From Streptomyces sp. NBC_01497 (GTDB lineage Bacteria > Actinomycetota > Actinomycetes > Streptomycetales > Streptomycetaceae), in NCBI RefSeq assembly GCF_036250695.1, contig NZ_CP109427.1, positions 5,642,001 through 5,706,000 on the forward strand: a stretch of DNA of 64,000 nucleotides. Reading direction: 5' to 3'. The position numbers and the translations under genes were made by a program. The notes under the pieces are model-generated. The model worked only from the letters and a program-made list of their open reading frames with translations, searched no databases and was not told the DNA's origin. This document shows, piece after piece, positions 15,904-26,966 of this stretch. The first letter of the stretch is position 1, and every line of letters starts with the position of its first letter.

Positions 15904-16521
15904 GTGACGAATCTGATGCCCTACGCCGCCGGAGACCCGTCCATCGGTGGGGGCCTCGGCGACCAGGTCTACAGTCGGCTGCTCGGCGAGCGGATCATCT
16001 TCCTCGGCCAGCAGGTGGACGATGACATCGCCAACAGGATCACCGCGCAGCTTCTCCTTCTCGCGGCCGAGCCCGAGAAGGACATCTTCCTCTACATCAA
16101 CAGCCCCGGTGGGTCCGTCACGGCCGGTATGGCCGTCTACGACACCATGCAGTACATCCCCAACGACGTCGTGACCATCGGTATGGGTCTCGCCGCCTCC
16201 ATGGGGCAGTTCCTGCTGACCGGTGGCGCCGCGGGCAAGCGCTTCGCGCTGCCGAACACCGACATCCTCATGCACCAGGGATCCGCGGGCCTCGGTGGCA
16301 CCGCGTCCGACATCAAGATCCAGGCCGAGCAGCTGCTGCGCACCAAGAAGCGCATGGCCGAGATCACCGCTCGTCACACCGGCCAGACCGAAGAGACGAT
16401 CATCCGCGACGGCGACCGCGACCGTTGGTTCTCCGCCGAAGAGGCCAAGAACTACGGCATCATCGACGAGATCATCTCCGCTGCCTCGGGAGTTCCGGGC
16501 GGCGGCGGCACCGGGGCCTGA
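15904..16521 (+). CDS. clpP1: ATP-dependent Clp protease proteolytic subunit 1
   Basis: 205 aa serine protease. Catalytic triad Ser99 (AASMGQF), His124 (ILMHQG) and Asp173 (in DRDRWF). It ends in the GGGGTGA tail typical of streptomycete ClpP1. It should form mixed tetradecamers with ClpP2 and work with ClpX, ClpC or ClpA-like unfoldases. GTG 15904 gives the mature-like MTNLMP start; some relatives carry a longer propeptide. Bicistronic with clpP2 (47-bp gap), probably activated by ClgR. Confidence 0.97.
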   Translation: MTNLMPYAAGDPSIGGGLGDQVYSRLLGERIIFLGQQVDDDIANRITAQLLLLAAEPEKDIFLYINSPGGSVTAGMAVYDTMQYIPNDVVTIGMGLAASMGQFLLTGGAAGKRFALPNTDILMHQGSAGLGGTASDIKIQAEQLLRTKKRMAEITARHTGQTEETIIRDGDRDRWFSAEEAKNYGIIDEIISAASGVPGGGGTGA

Positions 16522-16568
16522 GCCACCCGCCCCGGCCCGTCCCCCGAAGGTCTCCCTAGGTCACAGGA

Positions 16569-17243
16569 ATGGTGAACACCGACATGAACAACACTTCCGC
16601 GAGCGGCCTGTACACGGGCCCGCAGGTGGACAACCGCTACGTCGTCCCGCGTTTCGTCGAGCGCACCTCGCAGGGCGTCCGCGAGTACGACCCGTACGCC
16701 AAGCTCTTCGAAGAGCGCGTGATCTTCCTCGGCGTGCAGATCGACGACGCGTCGGCCAACGACGTCATGGCGCAGCTGCTGTGCCTGGAGTCCATGGACC
16801 CCGACCGTGACATCTCCATCTACATCAACAGCCCCGGCGGCTCGATGACGGCCCTCACGGCCATCTACGACACGATGCAGTTCGTGAAGCCGGACATCCA
16901 GACCGTGTGCATGGGCCAGGCGGCCTCCGCCGCCGCGGTGCTGCTCGCCGCCGGCACGCCGGGCAAGCGGCTCGCGCTGCCCAACGCGCGGGTGTTGATC
17001 CACCAGCCGTCCAGCCAGACGGGCCGCGAGCAGCTCTCCGACCTGGAGATCGCGGCCAACGAGATCCTCCGTATGCGCACGCAGCTGGAGGAGATGCTGG
17101 CGAAGCACTCCACGACCCCGATCGAGAAGGTCAGGGACGACATCGAGCGGGACAAGATCCTCACCGCCGATGACGCGCTCGCCTACGGTCTGGTCGACCA
17201 GATCGTTTCCACCCGTAAGACCACGGCCGCCGCAGCGGCCTGA
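16569..17243 (+). CDS. clpP2: ATP-dependent Clp protease proteolytic subunit 2
   Basis: 224 aa. Catalytic Ser120 (QAASAAAVL), His145 (LIHQPS) and Asp195 (ERDKIL). It has a longer N-terminal processing region than ClpP1, with [20 protein letters not shown] before the core. ATG 16569 is used; an internal ATG at 16584 is possible. Second gene of the clpP1P2 operon, followed by a terminator, then clpX. Confidence 0.96.
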   Translation: MVNTDMNNTSASGLYTGPQVDNRYVVPRFVERTSQGVREYDPYAKLFEERVIFLGVQIDDASANDVMAQLLCLESMDPDRDISIYINSPGGSMTALTAIYDTMQFVKPDIQTVCMGQAASAAAVLLAAGTPGKRLALPNARVLIHQPSSQTGREQLSDLEIAANEILRMRTQLEEMLAKHSTTPIEKVRDDIERDKILTADDALAYGLVDQIVSTRKTTAAAAA

Positions 17244-17306
17244 CCGGCGCGCGCTCTTGGCGCGGTTCTCCCAGCCGTCCCCGGGGTCATCCCGGGGCCG
17301 CCTTAC

Positions 17307-17335
17307 GACGACCGTACGGATGTCGTACGGTCGTC
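17307..17335 (+). terminator. clpP2 terminator
   Basis: Perfect 12-bp stem (17307-17318 and 17324-17335) with a 5-nt loop, between clpP2 and clpX. It suggests clpX has its own promoter. Confidence 0.75.
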
Positions 17336-17454
17336 CGGGTGCAAGGTGAACCGTGCCAAGAGGGGCCCGAACACGGGGCCGGGCAAGGTACCGTCGGATA
17401 TGAGGCACAGGAGCCGCTGAACCAAGCTGCTCCCAGGCGAAGGGGAAGCACCTC

Positions 17455-18747
<1,293 letters not shown>

Positions 18748-18781
18748 CCCAGGGCATATGAAGCACACCGCGACCACGCGG

Positions 18782-18821
18782 GGCGCCCGGCCGGCTGACA
18801 TCGATCAGCCGGCCGGGCGCC
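18782..18821. terminator. Bidirectional terminator after clpX
   Basis: Perfect 17-bp stem (18782-18798 with 18805-18821) and a 6-nt loop between convergent genes. Its right arm is duplicated at 18884-18900 by the 79-bp repeat. Confidence 0.8.
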
Positions 18822-18962
18822 GTCGTGTGCGGGGCGCGGTGCCCATGACCCGGGTGTACGTCAGGCCTTGACGCGCACGTCGTTCAGCCGGCCGGGCGCC
18901 GTCGTGTGCGGGGCGCGGTGCCCGTGACCTGGGTGTACGTCAGGCCTTGACGCGCACGTCGT
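18805..18962. repeat. Tandem 79-bp duplication
   Basis: 18805-18883 and 18884-18962 are the same sequence with only 2 mismatches. The unit contains the right arm of the clpX terminator and the last codons with the stop of the minus-strand gene at 18940, so a second, silent copy of that gene end lies downstream of the real stop. Confidence 0.92.
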
Positions 18963-20028
18963 TGCGGAGCTTGGCGGTGGTCTCCGCGACCTCCGAGACC
19001 GGGGTCGTCTTGCCCGCGAGCACGGATGCCACGTCGGTCGTCGTGGCGAAGCCGAGCGTGCTGTGGTCGGCCCACACGCAGATGGGCAGCGTGATCTCCT
19101 TGGGTCCCGCGCCGGAGCCGTCGCCCTTGACCTTGATGTTCTGGCACTCCATGACCGCGTCCTTCAGGCCGGCCGGGGTGACCTTCTGGGGGGTGCCCAC
19201 CAGGGTCTCCCCGCCGCTCTTGTCGGCCGTCGACTCCTTCTTCGCGGAGTCGAAGAACGCGTCGAGGGTCTTCTGCGGGTCGTCGATCTGCCCGTAGACG
19301 CCGCCGTAGTCGAGCCCGATCTGTGCGAGCGGGTTGCTCTTGTCACCCTTGACGTAGGCGGCGGAGATGTCCTTGGGGTTCTTGACCCCCGCGCTCCTCG
19401 CGTCGGCCAGGTCGTCCGAGGCCGAACTGTCGCTGCCGGGCTTCTTCGTGAACTGGCCGTCCAGCACGGTCGCGGGGGCGGTCAGCTTGTGCGGGCCGTC
19501 GTCCGCGATGTCCGAGCCGCTGCCGCCCGACGTCAGGAAGTAGACGCCGCCGGCGATGACGGCGCACGCGACGACGACGGCGGTGATGACGAGACCCGTC
19601 TTCTTCTTCTTCTTGGGGCCGTCACCCATCGGCTGGGTCGGGTAGGGGCCGGAGCCGTAGGGCGGCTGCTGGCCGTAAGGATTCTGCTGCCCGTACGGCG
19701 GCTGACCGGGCTGTCCTGGCTGCCCCGGCTGGCCGGGCTGACCGTACGGACCGGGCTGGGCATACGGGTTGGGCCCCCCGGGCCCCGGTACGCCCTGCTG
19801 CGGCTGACCGTAGGGCCCGGTGGGCGGCTGCTGCGGGTAGCCGTAACCAGGCGCCGGGGGAACGCCGGGCTGCTGCGGCACTCCGGGCTGCTGCTGCGGG
19901 TAGCCGGGGCCCGGCTGCGGTCCGCCCTGCTGCGGCTGCCCGTAAGGGCCGCTTTGTCCGTACGGCCCGGGCTGCTGCGGCTGTTGAGGCTGCGGCCCCC
20001 CGTAAGGCCCGGGCTGGTTGTCACTCAT
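18940..20028 (-). CDS. Gly/Pro/Gln-rich membrane-anchored protein, hypothetical
   Basis: 362 aa from ATG 20028. Residues 1-160 are a low-complexity cytoplasmic tail of PYGQPQQ-like repeats. A lysine run (KKKKKTG) and one transmembrane helix (LVITAVVVACAVIAGGVYFL) follow at about 165-190. The extracellular domain (about 195-362) has a conserved-looking fold with two Cys (MECQNI, LPICVWAD). The architecture resembles streptomycete DUF4352-like or serine/threonine-kinase-substrate proteins, but I do not recognise the domain. The orthologous slot in S. coelicolor also holds a hypothetical gene. Its 3' end is tandemly duplicated. Confidence 0.85.
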   Translation of the reverse strand: MSDNQPGPYGGPQPQQPQQPGPYGQSGPYGQPQQGGPQPGPGYPQQQPGVPQQPGVPPAPGYGYPQQPPTGPYGQPQQGVPGPGGPNPYAQPGPYGQPGQPGQPGQPGQPPYGQQNPYGQQPPYGSGPYPTQPMGDGPKKKKKTGLVITAVVVACAVIAGGVYFLTSGGSGSDIADDGPHKLTAPATVLDGQFTKKPGSDSSASDDLADARSAGVKNPKDISAAYVKGDKSNPLAQIGLDYGGVYGQIDDPQKTLDAFFDSAKKESTADKSGGETLVGTPQKVTPAGLKDAVMECQNIKVKGDGSGAGPKEITLPICVWADHSTLGFATTTDVASVLAGKTTPVSEVAETTAKLRNDVRVKA

Positions 20029-20165
20029 GCGGTCCGATCCCCTCGTATGGATGTAGCTGACCGACATCCTGACGGATGTGAGCACGACATGGGGGTCCCG
20101 GGGTCACACCGTTACGCTCGGCAATCCGTTTCGGAGTGGCCCCGGGACACCTTTAAACTGGCCCC

Positions 20166-22787
20166 GTGACCGAGAACTCAGCGCAGCAGCCACCAGCACC
20201 CCGTGAATTGCCGACCCAGTACGCGCCGGCGGAGGTAGAGGGGAAGCTGTACGAGCGCTGGGTGGAGCGGGGTTACTTCGAGGCGGACGCGTCCAGCGAC
20301 AAGGACCCGTACACGATCGTCATCCCCCCGCCGAACGTCACCGGTTCCCTGCACCTCGGCCACGCCTTCCAGCACACCCTCATGGACGCCCTCACGCGCC
20401 GTAAGCGCATGCAGGGGTACGAGTCCCTGTGGCTGCCCGGCATGGACCACGCGGGCATCGCCACGCAGAACAAGGTCGAGCAGCAGCTCGCCGAGGAGGG
20501 CAAGTCCCGCCAGGACATCGGCCGCGAGGAGTTCGTCCGCCGCACCTGGCAGTGGAAAGAGGAGTACGGCGGCCGGATCCTCGGCCAGATGCGCCGCCTC
20601 GGCGACGGTGTCGACTGGTCGCGCGAGCGGTTCACGATGGACGAGGGCCTCTCCCAGGCCGTCGGCACGATCTTCAAGCGCCTCTTCGACGACGGCCTGA
20701 TCTACCGCGCCGAGCGCATCATCAACTGGTGCCCCCGCTGCCTCACCGCGATCTCCGACATCGAGGTCGACTACCAGGACGACGACGGCGAACTCGTCTC
20801 GCTGAAGTACGGCGAGGGCGACGACACCGTCGTCGTCGCCACCACCCGCGTCGAGACGATGCTCGGTGACACGGCGGTCGCGGTCCACCCGGACGACGCC
20901 CGGTACGCGCACCTCATCGGCAAGCGGATCAAGCTGCCGCTCACCGACCGCACGATCCCGGTCGTCGCGGACGCGCACGTCGACCCCGAGTTCGGCACGG
21001 GCGCGGTCAAGGTGACCCCCGCGCACGACCCGAACGACTTCGCGATCGGCCGGCGTCACGGCCTGGAATCCATCACGATCATGGACGAGCGCGCCGTGAT
21101 CACCGTCCCGGGACCCTTCCAGGGCCTGGACCGGTTCGAGGCGCGCTCCGCGATCGTCGAGGCGCTGCGCGAGCAGGGCCGGATCGTCGCGGAGAAGCGG
21201 CCGTACGTCCACAGCGTCGGGCACTGCTCGCGCTGCGGGACGACCGTCGAGCCGCGCCTCTCGCTGCAGTGGTGGGTCAAGGTCGAGCCGCTGGCGAAGG
21301 CCGCGGGCGACGCGGTCCGCGACGGCCGCGTCAAGATCCACCCCGAGGACATGTCGAAGCGGTACTTCGACTGGGTCGACAACATGCACGACTGGACGAT
21401 CTCGCGCCAGCTGTGGTGGGGCCACCGCATCCCCGTCTGGTACGGGCCGAACGGCGAGACCGTCTGTGTCGGACCGGACGACGAGGTCCCCACGGGCGAG
21501 GGCTGGACACAGGACTCCGACGTCCTGGACACGTGGTTCTCGTCCGCGCTGTGGCCGTTCTCCACGCTGGGCTGGCCGGAGCGCACGCCGTCGCTGGAGA
21601 AGTTCTACCCGACGGACGTCCTGCTCACGGGCCACGACATCATCTTCTTCTGGGTCGCCAGGATGATGATGTTCGGGCTGTACGCGATGGACGGAGTGCC
21701 GCCGTTCCACACCATCGCGCTGACCGGCCTGGTCCGCGACGAGAACGGCAAGAAGATGTCGAAGTCGTTCGGCAACGTCGTGGACCCGCTGGACTGGATG
21801 GACGCCTACGGCGCGGACGCGGTGCGCTTCACCCTCGCGCGCGGCGCCAACCCGGGCGCGGACGTCCCGATCGGCGAGGACTGGGTCCAGGCGTCCCGCA
21901 ACTTCGCCAACAAGGTCTGGAACGCCACCCGGTTCGCGCTGATGAACGGCGCCACGGTCGAGGGTGACCTGCCGCCCGCCGAGCAGCTCTCGGCGACCGA
22001 CCGGTGGATCCTGTCCCGGCTGAACCGTACGGTCGCCGCGGTCGACGCGTACTACGACGACTACCAGTTCGCGAAGCTCAGTGACGCGCTCTACCACTTC
22101 GCCTGGGACGAGGTCTTCGACTGGTACGTCGAGCTGTCCAAGACGACGTTCGCCGCGGGCGGCGAGGGCGCCGCGGCCTCCCGCCGGGTCCTCGGGGAGG
22201 TCCTGGACGTCACCCTGCGCCTGCTGCACCCGATCGTGCCGTTCGTCACGGACACCCTGTGGACGACGCTGACCGGACGCGAGTCCGTCGTCATCGCCGA
22301 GTGGCCGGCCGACAGCGGCTTCCGTGACGAGGTGGCGGAGCGGGAGATCCAGCACCTCCAGGAGGTCACGACCGAGGTCCGCCGCTTCCGCGCCGACCAG
22401 GGCCTCCAGCCCGGCCAGCGGGTGCCCGCCCGGCTCGACCTGTCGGGCACGTCGCTCGCCGCGCACGAGCCCGCGATCCGCGCGCTGCTGCGCCTGCAGC
22501 CGGAGGGCGACGACTTCCAGGCCACGGCGACGCTCCCCATCGCGGGTGCCACGGTCGCGCTCGACCTGTCGGGCACGATCGACGTGGCGGCGGAGCGCAA
22601 GCGCCTGACGAAGGACCTGGGCGCCGCCGAGAAGGAGAAGGCGCAGGCCAACGGGAAGCTCTCGAACGAGGCGTTCCTGGCGAAGGCGCCGGACCAGGTG
22701 GTCGACAAGATCCGGGTCCGCCTCGCGAAGGCGGAGGCCGACATCACCCGCATCACGGCGCAGCTGGCCGGCCTGCCGCAGGCGTGA
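20166..22787 (+). CDS. valS: Valyl-tRNA synthetase
   Basis: 873 aa class Ia synthetase charging tRNA-Val. HLGH (HIGH motif) at residues 63-66 and KMSKS at 530-534; the CP1 editing domain ([19 protein letters not shown]) lies between; a C-terminal coiled-coil arm ([19 protein letters not shown]) runs from about 810 to 870. Full length. GTG 20166 has no clear ribosome-binding site, and a TTTAAACT element lies about 10 bp upstream, so the transcript may be leaderless. I see no T-box. Confidence 0.97.
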   Translation: MTENSAQQPPAPRELPTQYAPAEVEGKLYERWVERGYFEADASSDKDPYTIVIPPPNVTGSLHLGHAFQHTLMDALTRRKRMQGYESLWLPGMDHAGIATQNKVEQQLAEEGKSRQDIGREEFVRRTWQWKEEYGGRILGQMRRLGDGVDWSRERFTMDEGLSQAVGTIFKRLFDDGLIYRAERIINWCPRCLTAISDIEVDYQDDDGELVSLKYGEGDDTVVVATTRVETMLGDTAVAVHPDDARYAHLIGKRIKLPLTDRTIPVVADAHVDPEFGTGAVKVTPAHDPNDFAIGRRHGLESITIMDERAVITVPGPFQGLDRFEARSAIVEALREQGRIVAEKRPYVHSVGHCSRCGTTVEPRLSLQWWVKVEPLAKAAGDAVRDGRVKIHPEDMSKRYFDWVDNMHDWTISRQLWWGHRIPVWYGPNGETVCVGPDDEVPTGEGWTQDSDVLDTWFSSALWPFSTLGWPERTPSLEKFYPTDVLLTGHDIIFFWVARMMMFGLYAMDGVPPFHTIALTGLVRDENGKKMSKSFGNVVDPLDWMDAYGADAVRFTLARGANPGADVPIGEDWVQASRNFANKVWNATRFALMNGATVEGDLPPAEQLSATDRWILSRLNRTVAAVDAYYDDYQFAKLSDALYHFAWDEVFDWYVELSKTTFAAGGEGAAASRRVLGEVLDVTLRLLHPIVPFVTDTLWTTLTGRESVVIAEWPADSGFRDEVAEREIQHLQEVTTEVRRFRADQGLQPGQRVPARLDLSGTSLAAHEPAIRALLRLQPEGDDFQATATLPIAGATVALDLSGTIDVAAERKRLTKDLGAAEKEKAQANGKLSNEAFLAKAPDQVVDKIRVRLAKAEADITRITAQLAGLPQA

Positions 22788-22796
22788 GGCACCACC

Positions 22797-22825
22797 CGTG
22801 ACGGGCGGCGGGGCCGCCCGTCACG
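22797..22825 (+). terminator. valS terminator
   Basis: Perfect 13-bp stem (22797-22809 and 22813-22825) with a GGG loop, 10 bp after valS. Confidence 0.8.
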
Positions 22826-22979
22826 GTCTCGCCCGTCCGCACCGGGCAGGGTCGGGCCCGCCGCCCGCCCCGTGGGGACGACCGCCCGCACCCGTACGAC
22901 AGCCGGGCCGCACCGGCACGCGGGGCGGCGGACCCCGCCCCGCACCGACCGGCCCCCGCGGCTCCGTAGACTGGGGTGT

Positions 22980-24494
22980 GTGAGTGAGACCCCCCAGTCC
23001 GGCGAGCACGACGAGCACGACGACGACTTCGACGCCATCGTCGCCAACGAGACCACCCGCGACCCCGACCTCGCTGTGATCGAGGCCGGCAGCCGTACCC
23101 TGCGGGCGCAGGCCGGCCCGCCCGATGGCGATGTCCCGGGCCGTCCCGAGGACCCCGAGGTCGACGCGGCGCTGCGCGCCGCCGAGGCGGAGCTCGCGAA
23201 CCGCTGGGGCGAGACCCGGCTCGACCCGTCCACGGTGCGCATCCGGGCGCTGCTCGACCTGCTCGGTGATCCGCAGCGCGCCTACCCGTCGATCCACATC
23301 ACGGGAACCAACGGCAAGACGTCCACCGCCCGCATGATCGAGGCGCTTCTCGGCGCGTTCGACCTGCGCACCGGCCGGTACACCAGCCCGCATGTGCAGT
23401 CGATCACCGAACGCATCAGCCTGGACGGGGCGCCGATCCCCGCCGAGCGGTTCGTCGAGGTGTTCGAGGAGCTCAAGCCGTACATCGAGATGGTCGACGG
23501 CGGCCAGGAGCACCGGCTGTCGTACTTCGAGGTGTTGACGGGCATGGCGTACGCCGCGTTCGCCGACGCACCGGTCGACGCCGCCGTCGTCGAGGTCGGG
23601 ATGGGCGGCACCTGGGACGCGACGAACGTGATCGACGCGGGTGTCGCCGTGATCACCCCCATCTCCCTGGACCACACGGACCGTCTCGGCTCCACGCCCG
23701 GCGAGATCGCGGGCGAGAAGTCCGGGATCATCAAGGACGGCGCGACGGTGGTGCTCGCGCAGCAGCCGGTCGACGCCGCGCAGGTGATCCTGAAGAAGGC
23801 CGGCGAGCGGGGCGCGACCGTGGCCCGCGAGGGCCTGGAGTTCGGTGTGCTCGCCCGGGAGATCGCCGTCGGCGGGCAGCTCATGACGCTGCGCGGCCTC
23901 GGCGGCGAGTACGGGGAGGTCTTCCTGCCCCTGCACGGAGCGCACCAGGCGCACAACGCGGCGGTGGCGCTCGCGGCCGTCGAGGCGTTCTTCGGCGTCG
24001 GCGCCACCCGGCAGGACCCACTCGACCAGGAGCGGGTCCGCAAGGCCTTCGCGACCGTCACCTCGCCCGGCCGTATGGAGGTCGTGCGGCGCTCGCCCAC
24101 GGTCGTCCTGGACGCCGCGCACAATCCGGCGGGCGCACGCGTCGCCGCCGAGGCCGTCAGCGAGGCGTTCGACTTCAGCCGCCTGATCGGTGTGATCAGC
24201 ACGAGCGCGAACAAGGACGTACGGGGCGTGCTGGAGGCCCTGGAACCCATCTGCGCCGAGCTCGTCGTCACGCAGAACTCCAACTACCGGGCGATGAGCG
24301 CGGACGAGCTGGCCGCCGTCGCCGTCGAGATCTTCGGCGACGACCGCGTACAGGTCGAGCCGAGGATGGACGACGCACTGGAGGCGGCGATCACCCTCGC
24401 CGAGGAAGAGGGCGAGTTCTCGGGTGCCGGTGTGCTCGTGACAGGTTCGGTCATGACGGTCGGCGAGGCCCGGCTGCTGCTCAAGAGGGGCTGA
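22980..24494 (+). CDS. folC: Folylpolyglutamate synthase / dihydrofolate synthase
   Basis: 504 aa from GTG 22980 (MSETPQSGEHDEHDDDF). An unusually long acidic N-terminus of about 85 residues, typical of streptomycete FolC, precedes the Mur-ligase-like core. P-loop GTNGKTST starts at Gly109; ERISLDGAPI and VGMGGTWDATN are the omega-loop and metal region; DAAHNPAGA is the C-terminal signature. It adds glutamate to folates. A TAGACT -10-like element lies a few bases before the GTG, suggesting a leaderless transcript. The DUF4233 gene follows by 9 bp. Confidence 0.95.
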   Translation: MSETPQSGEHDEHDDDFDAIVANETTRDPDLAVIEAGSRTLRAQAGPPDGDVPGRPEDPEVDAALRAAEAELANRWGETRLDPSTVRIRALLDLLGDPQRAYPSIHITGTNGKTSTARMIEALLGAFDLRTGRYTSPHVQSITERISLDGAPIPAERFVEVFEELKPYIEMVDGGQEHRLSYFEVLTGMAYAAFADAPVDAAVVEVGMGGTWDATNVIDAGVAVITPISLDHTDRLGSTPGEIAGEKSGIIKDGATVVLAQQPVDAAQVILKKAGERGATVAREGLEFGVLAREIAVGGQLMTLRGLGGEYGEVFLPLHGAHQAHNAAVALAAVEAFFGVGATRQDPLDQERVRKAFATVTSPGRMEVVRRSPTVVLDAAHNPAGARVAAEAVSEAFDFSRLIGVISTSANKDVRGVLEALEPICAELVVTQNSNYRAMSADELAAVAVEIFGDDRVQVEPRMDDALEAAITLAEEEGEFSGAGVLVTGSVMTVGEARLLLKRG

Positions 24495-24503
24495 CACACG
24501 GTC

Positions 24504-24878
24504 ATGCGTACGCTCTGTTCATCGACCCTGCTCGCCGAGTTCTTCGTGATCGGCTTCGCGGGCCTGGTCGCGATGAAGTCCGATTCCCTGTCGATGACGG
24601 CCGTGTGGACGGTGTGCGGCGTCGCGATGCTGCTGTCGCTGCTGCTGTGCGGCGTGATCACCCGCCCGGGCGGCGTGCAGCTCGGCTGGGTGCTGCAGGC
24701 GGCACTGCTGCTCAGCGGGTTCGTGGTGCCGATGATGTTCATCCTCGGCGTGGCCTTCGCCGCGCTGTGGTGGGCTTCGGTGCACTACGGGCGGATCATC
24801 GACGAGCACAAGGCCCGGTGGGCCGCCGCGCTCGCCGAGAACGAGGCCGCGCGGGACGGCGCCGCGGCGCCCGAGTAG
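24504..24878 (+). CDS. DUF4233 membrane protein
   Basis: 124 aa with four hydrophobic helices (LLAEFFVIGFAGLVAM, WTVCGVAMLLSLLLCGVI, LGWVLQAALLLSGFVVPMMF, ILGVAFAALWWASVHYG) and a charged C-terminal tail. DUF4233 genes sit directly after folC across actinobacteria. Function unknown. It starts 9 bp after folC, so it is co-transcribed. Confidence 0.88.
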   Translation: MRTLCSSTLLAEFFVIGFAGLVAMKSDSLSMTAVWTVCGVAMLLSLLLCGVITRPGGVQLGWVLQAALLLSGFVVPMMFILGVAFAALWWASVHYGRIIDEHKARWAAALAENEAARDGAAAPE

Positions 24879-24910
24879 CGTTCCGCGCCCCGATTAGCGT
24901 TCCGCGCCCC

Positions 24911-24939
24911 GGGTACGGCGCCGGCTCCGCGCCGTACCC
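24911..24939 (+). terminator. folC operon terminator
   Basis: Perfect 11-bp stem (24911-24921 and 24929-24939). It is preceded by a 17-bp tandem repeat (24876-24892 and 24895-24911). Confidence 0.65.
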
Positions 24940-25077
24940 GCACGTCACCCGCGCGGCCCGTGCCGCCTTCGCCGCGCTGTCACCCGCCCGGCCGAGTGCG
25001 GGCGGCGGGAGCAGCACCGGTAGCCTCGCAGCACCGTGTCGCGTTCTGTGTCACCCGTTACCCAAGGAGCCGCACCC

Positions 25078-25494
25078 ATGACGACCCAGCGCACCCTCGT
25101 CCTCCTCAAGCCGGACGCCGTACGGCGGCACCTCGTCGGTGAGATCATCGGACGGATCGAGCGCAAGGCCGGCTGGAGCCTCGCCGCCATGGACCTGCGC
25201 AGCCTCGACCAGGAGACCCTGGAGCTGCACTACGGCGAGCACCAGGGCAAGCCGTTCTACGAGCCGCTGGTGGAGTTCATGGCGTCCGGCCCGGTCGTCG
25301 CGCTCGTCGTTCAGGGGGAGCGCGTCATCGAGGGCGTGCGCGCTCTCGCCGGACCGACTGACCCGATCGCCGCAGCGCCGGGGTCCATCCGGGGGGACTT
25401 CGGCACCATTGTCCGGGAAAACCTGATCCACGCGTCGGACTCCGAGGAGTCCGCCATTCGGGAACTGAAGATTTTCTTTCCCGGCCTTTCCTGA
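25078..25494 (+). CDS. ndk: Nucleoside diphosphate kinase
   Basis: 138 aa. It balances NTP and dNTP pools through a phospho-His intermediate. Signature RTLVLLKPDAVRR at the N-terminus and active-site His118 in NLIHASDS. The ATG at 25078 has AAGGAG nine bases upstream. Monocistronic, with a hairpin after it. Confidence 0.97.
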   Translation: MTTQRTLVLLKPDAVRRHLVGEIIGRIERKAGWSLAAMDLRSLDQETLELHYGEHQGKPFYEPLVEFMASGPVVALVVQGERVIEGVRALAGPTDPIAAAPGSIRGDFGTIVRENLIHASDSEESAIRELKIFFPGLS

Positions 25495-25521
25495 GCGGCT
25501 GTCAGCCGAATAGCCTGTCCG

Positions 25522-25554
25522 CCTGGGGCGACCGGAGGAATTCGGTCGCCCAGG
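25522..25554 (+). terminator. ndk terminator
   Basis: Stem 25522-25534 with 25543-25554 containing one bulge, 27 bp after ndk. Confidence 0.6.
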
Positions 25555-25776
25555 GGATTGTCCCGCCCGCTTCCGGGAACGCAACGCCGCGACACTTCGT
25601 CACCCTTACTGAGGTGGGCCACCGCGCCGATCCGGGGTTGACGGCACTACGATGACCTCAAGCCCAGCGAGCCACCGGCTTCGCGTGCTTCACCACGCTT
25701 CGCGTGCTCCACCACCCACCTCGCCATCCTGAAAAGCCATCAACAGCTTCGATTTGGGAAGGCCAGACGCATCCTC

Positions 25777-26808
25777 ATGGGGAACAAGATGTCGTTCATC
25801 GGCCGTGACATGGCTGTCGACCTCGGGACCGCCAACACGCTGGTGTACGTCAGAGGCCGGGGGATCGTACTCAACGAGCCGTCCGTCGTCGCCATCAACA
25901 CCAACACCGGGGGCATTCTCGCGGTCGGTTCCGAGGCGAAGAAGATGATCGGCCGGACACCCGGCAACATCGTGGCCGTCCGGCCCCTGAAAGACGGCGT
26001 GATCGCGGACTTCGAGATCACCGAGCGCATGCTCAGGTACTTCATCCTGAAGATCCACAAGCGCCGCTATCTCGCCAGGCCCCGCGTCGTCATCTGCGTG
26101 CCCTCCGGTATCACCGGGGTCGAGCGCCGCGCCGTCATCGAGGCGTCCACCCAGGCGGGCGCGCGCCAGGTGCACATCATCGAGGAGCCCATGGCCGCGG
26201 CCATCGGTTCCGGGCTGCCGGTCCACGAGGCCACCGGCAACATGGTGGTCGACATCGGCGGCGGCACCACCGAGGTCGCGGTGATCTCGCTCGGCGGGAT
26301 CGTCACGGCGCAGTCCATCCGGGTGGCCGGCGACGAGCTCGACAACGCGATCATCCAGCACATCAAGAAGGAGTACTCGCTGCTGCTCGGCGAGCGGACC
26401 GCCGAGAGCATCAAGATCACCATCGGTTCCGCGTTCGACCTGGAGAAGGACGAGCACACCGAGATCCGCGGCCGGGACCTGGTCTCCGGGCTTCCCAAGA
26501 CCGTGGTCATCTCCGCCGCCGAGGTCCGCAAGGCCATCGAGGAGCCGGTCAACGCCATTGTGGACGCGGTCAAGACGACGCTCGACAAGTGCCCGCCCGA
26601 GCTCTCCGGCGACGTGATGGACCGTGGGATCGTGCTCACCGGCGGCGGCGCGCTGCTGCGCGGACTCGACGAGCGGCTGCGCCACGAGACGGGCATGCCG
26701 ATCCACATCGCCGAGAACCCGCTGGACTCGGTGGCGCTCGGTTCCGGCAAGTGTGTCGAGGAGTTCGAGGCGCTCCAGCAGGTGCTGGACGCCCAGCCGC
26801 GCCGCTGA
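25777..26808 (+). CDS. mreB: Actin-like cell-shape protein MreB
   Basis: 343 aa. Actin-fold phosphate loops [13 protein letters not shown] (near residues 14-26) and [13 protein letters not shown], and adenosine motif [12 protein letters not shown]. In Streptomyces MreB directs spore-wall thickening rather than lateral growth. ATG 25777 is used; ATG 25789 (MSFIGRD) with GGGGAA upstream is an equally good start. First gene of the mreBCD-mrdA-rodA cluster. Confidence 0.96.
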   Translation: MGNKMSFIGRDMAVDLGTANTLVYVRGRGIVLNEPSVVAINTNTGGILAVGSEAKKMIGRTPGNIVAVRPLKDGVIADFEITERMLRYFILKIHKRRYLARPRVVICVPSGITGVERRAVIEASTQAGARQVHIIEEPMAAAIGSGLPVHEATGNMVVDIGGGTTEVAVISLGGIVTAQSIRVAGDELDNAIIQHIKKEYSLLLGERTAESIKITIGSAFDLEKDEHTEIRGRDLVSGLPKTVVISAAEVRKAIEEPVNAIVDAVKTTLDKCPPELSGDVMDRGIVLTGGGALLRGLDERLRHETGMPIHIAENPLDSVALGSGKCVEEFEALQQVLDAQPRR

Positions 26809-26880
26809 CCGGTCGTCGGCCCCCGGGGCCGCCCGCGGCGGGGTCCGTTCGCGAGCGGTGACCCACATGTCAGCGAGAAT

Positions 26881-26913
26881 CCGCCGTACGGACGCTGTCG
26901 CGCCGTACGGCGG
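26881..26913 (+). promoter_or_regulatory. Hairpin between mreB and mreC
   Basis: Perfect 11-bp arms (26881-26891, 26903-26913). It could attenuate read-through or protect the mreB 3' end, lowering mreC-D expression relative to mreB. Confidence 0.45.
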
Positions 26914-26966
26914 GTCGTTGATACACAGGCAGGACAATTCCTACGAGGAAGGCACGGCCGCCGCAC

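Noticed and set aside
15794..15907. A possible 37-codon leader frame ending on the clpP1 start
   Set aside because: Its stop overlaps the clpP1 GTG, which would permit coupling, but there is no ribosome-binding site or other support.
20086..20165. T-box riboswitch before valS
   Set aside because: The gap is only about 80 to 135 bp and shows no T-box sequence or terminator pair.
20178..22466. A 762-codon open frame antisense to valS
   Set aside because: Pure shadow of valS, Arg/Val/Asp-rich, no motif.
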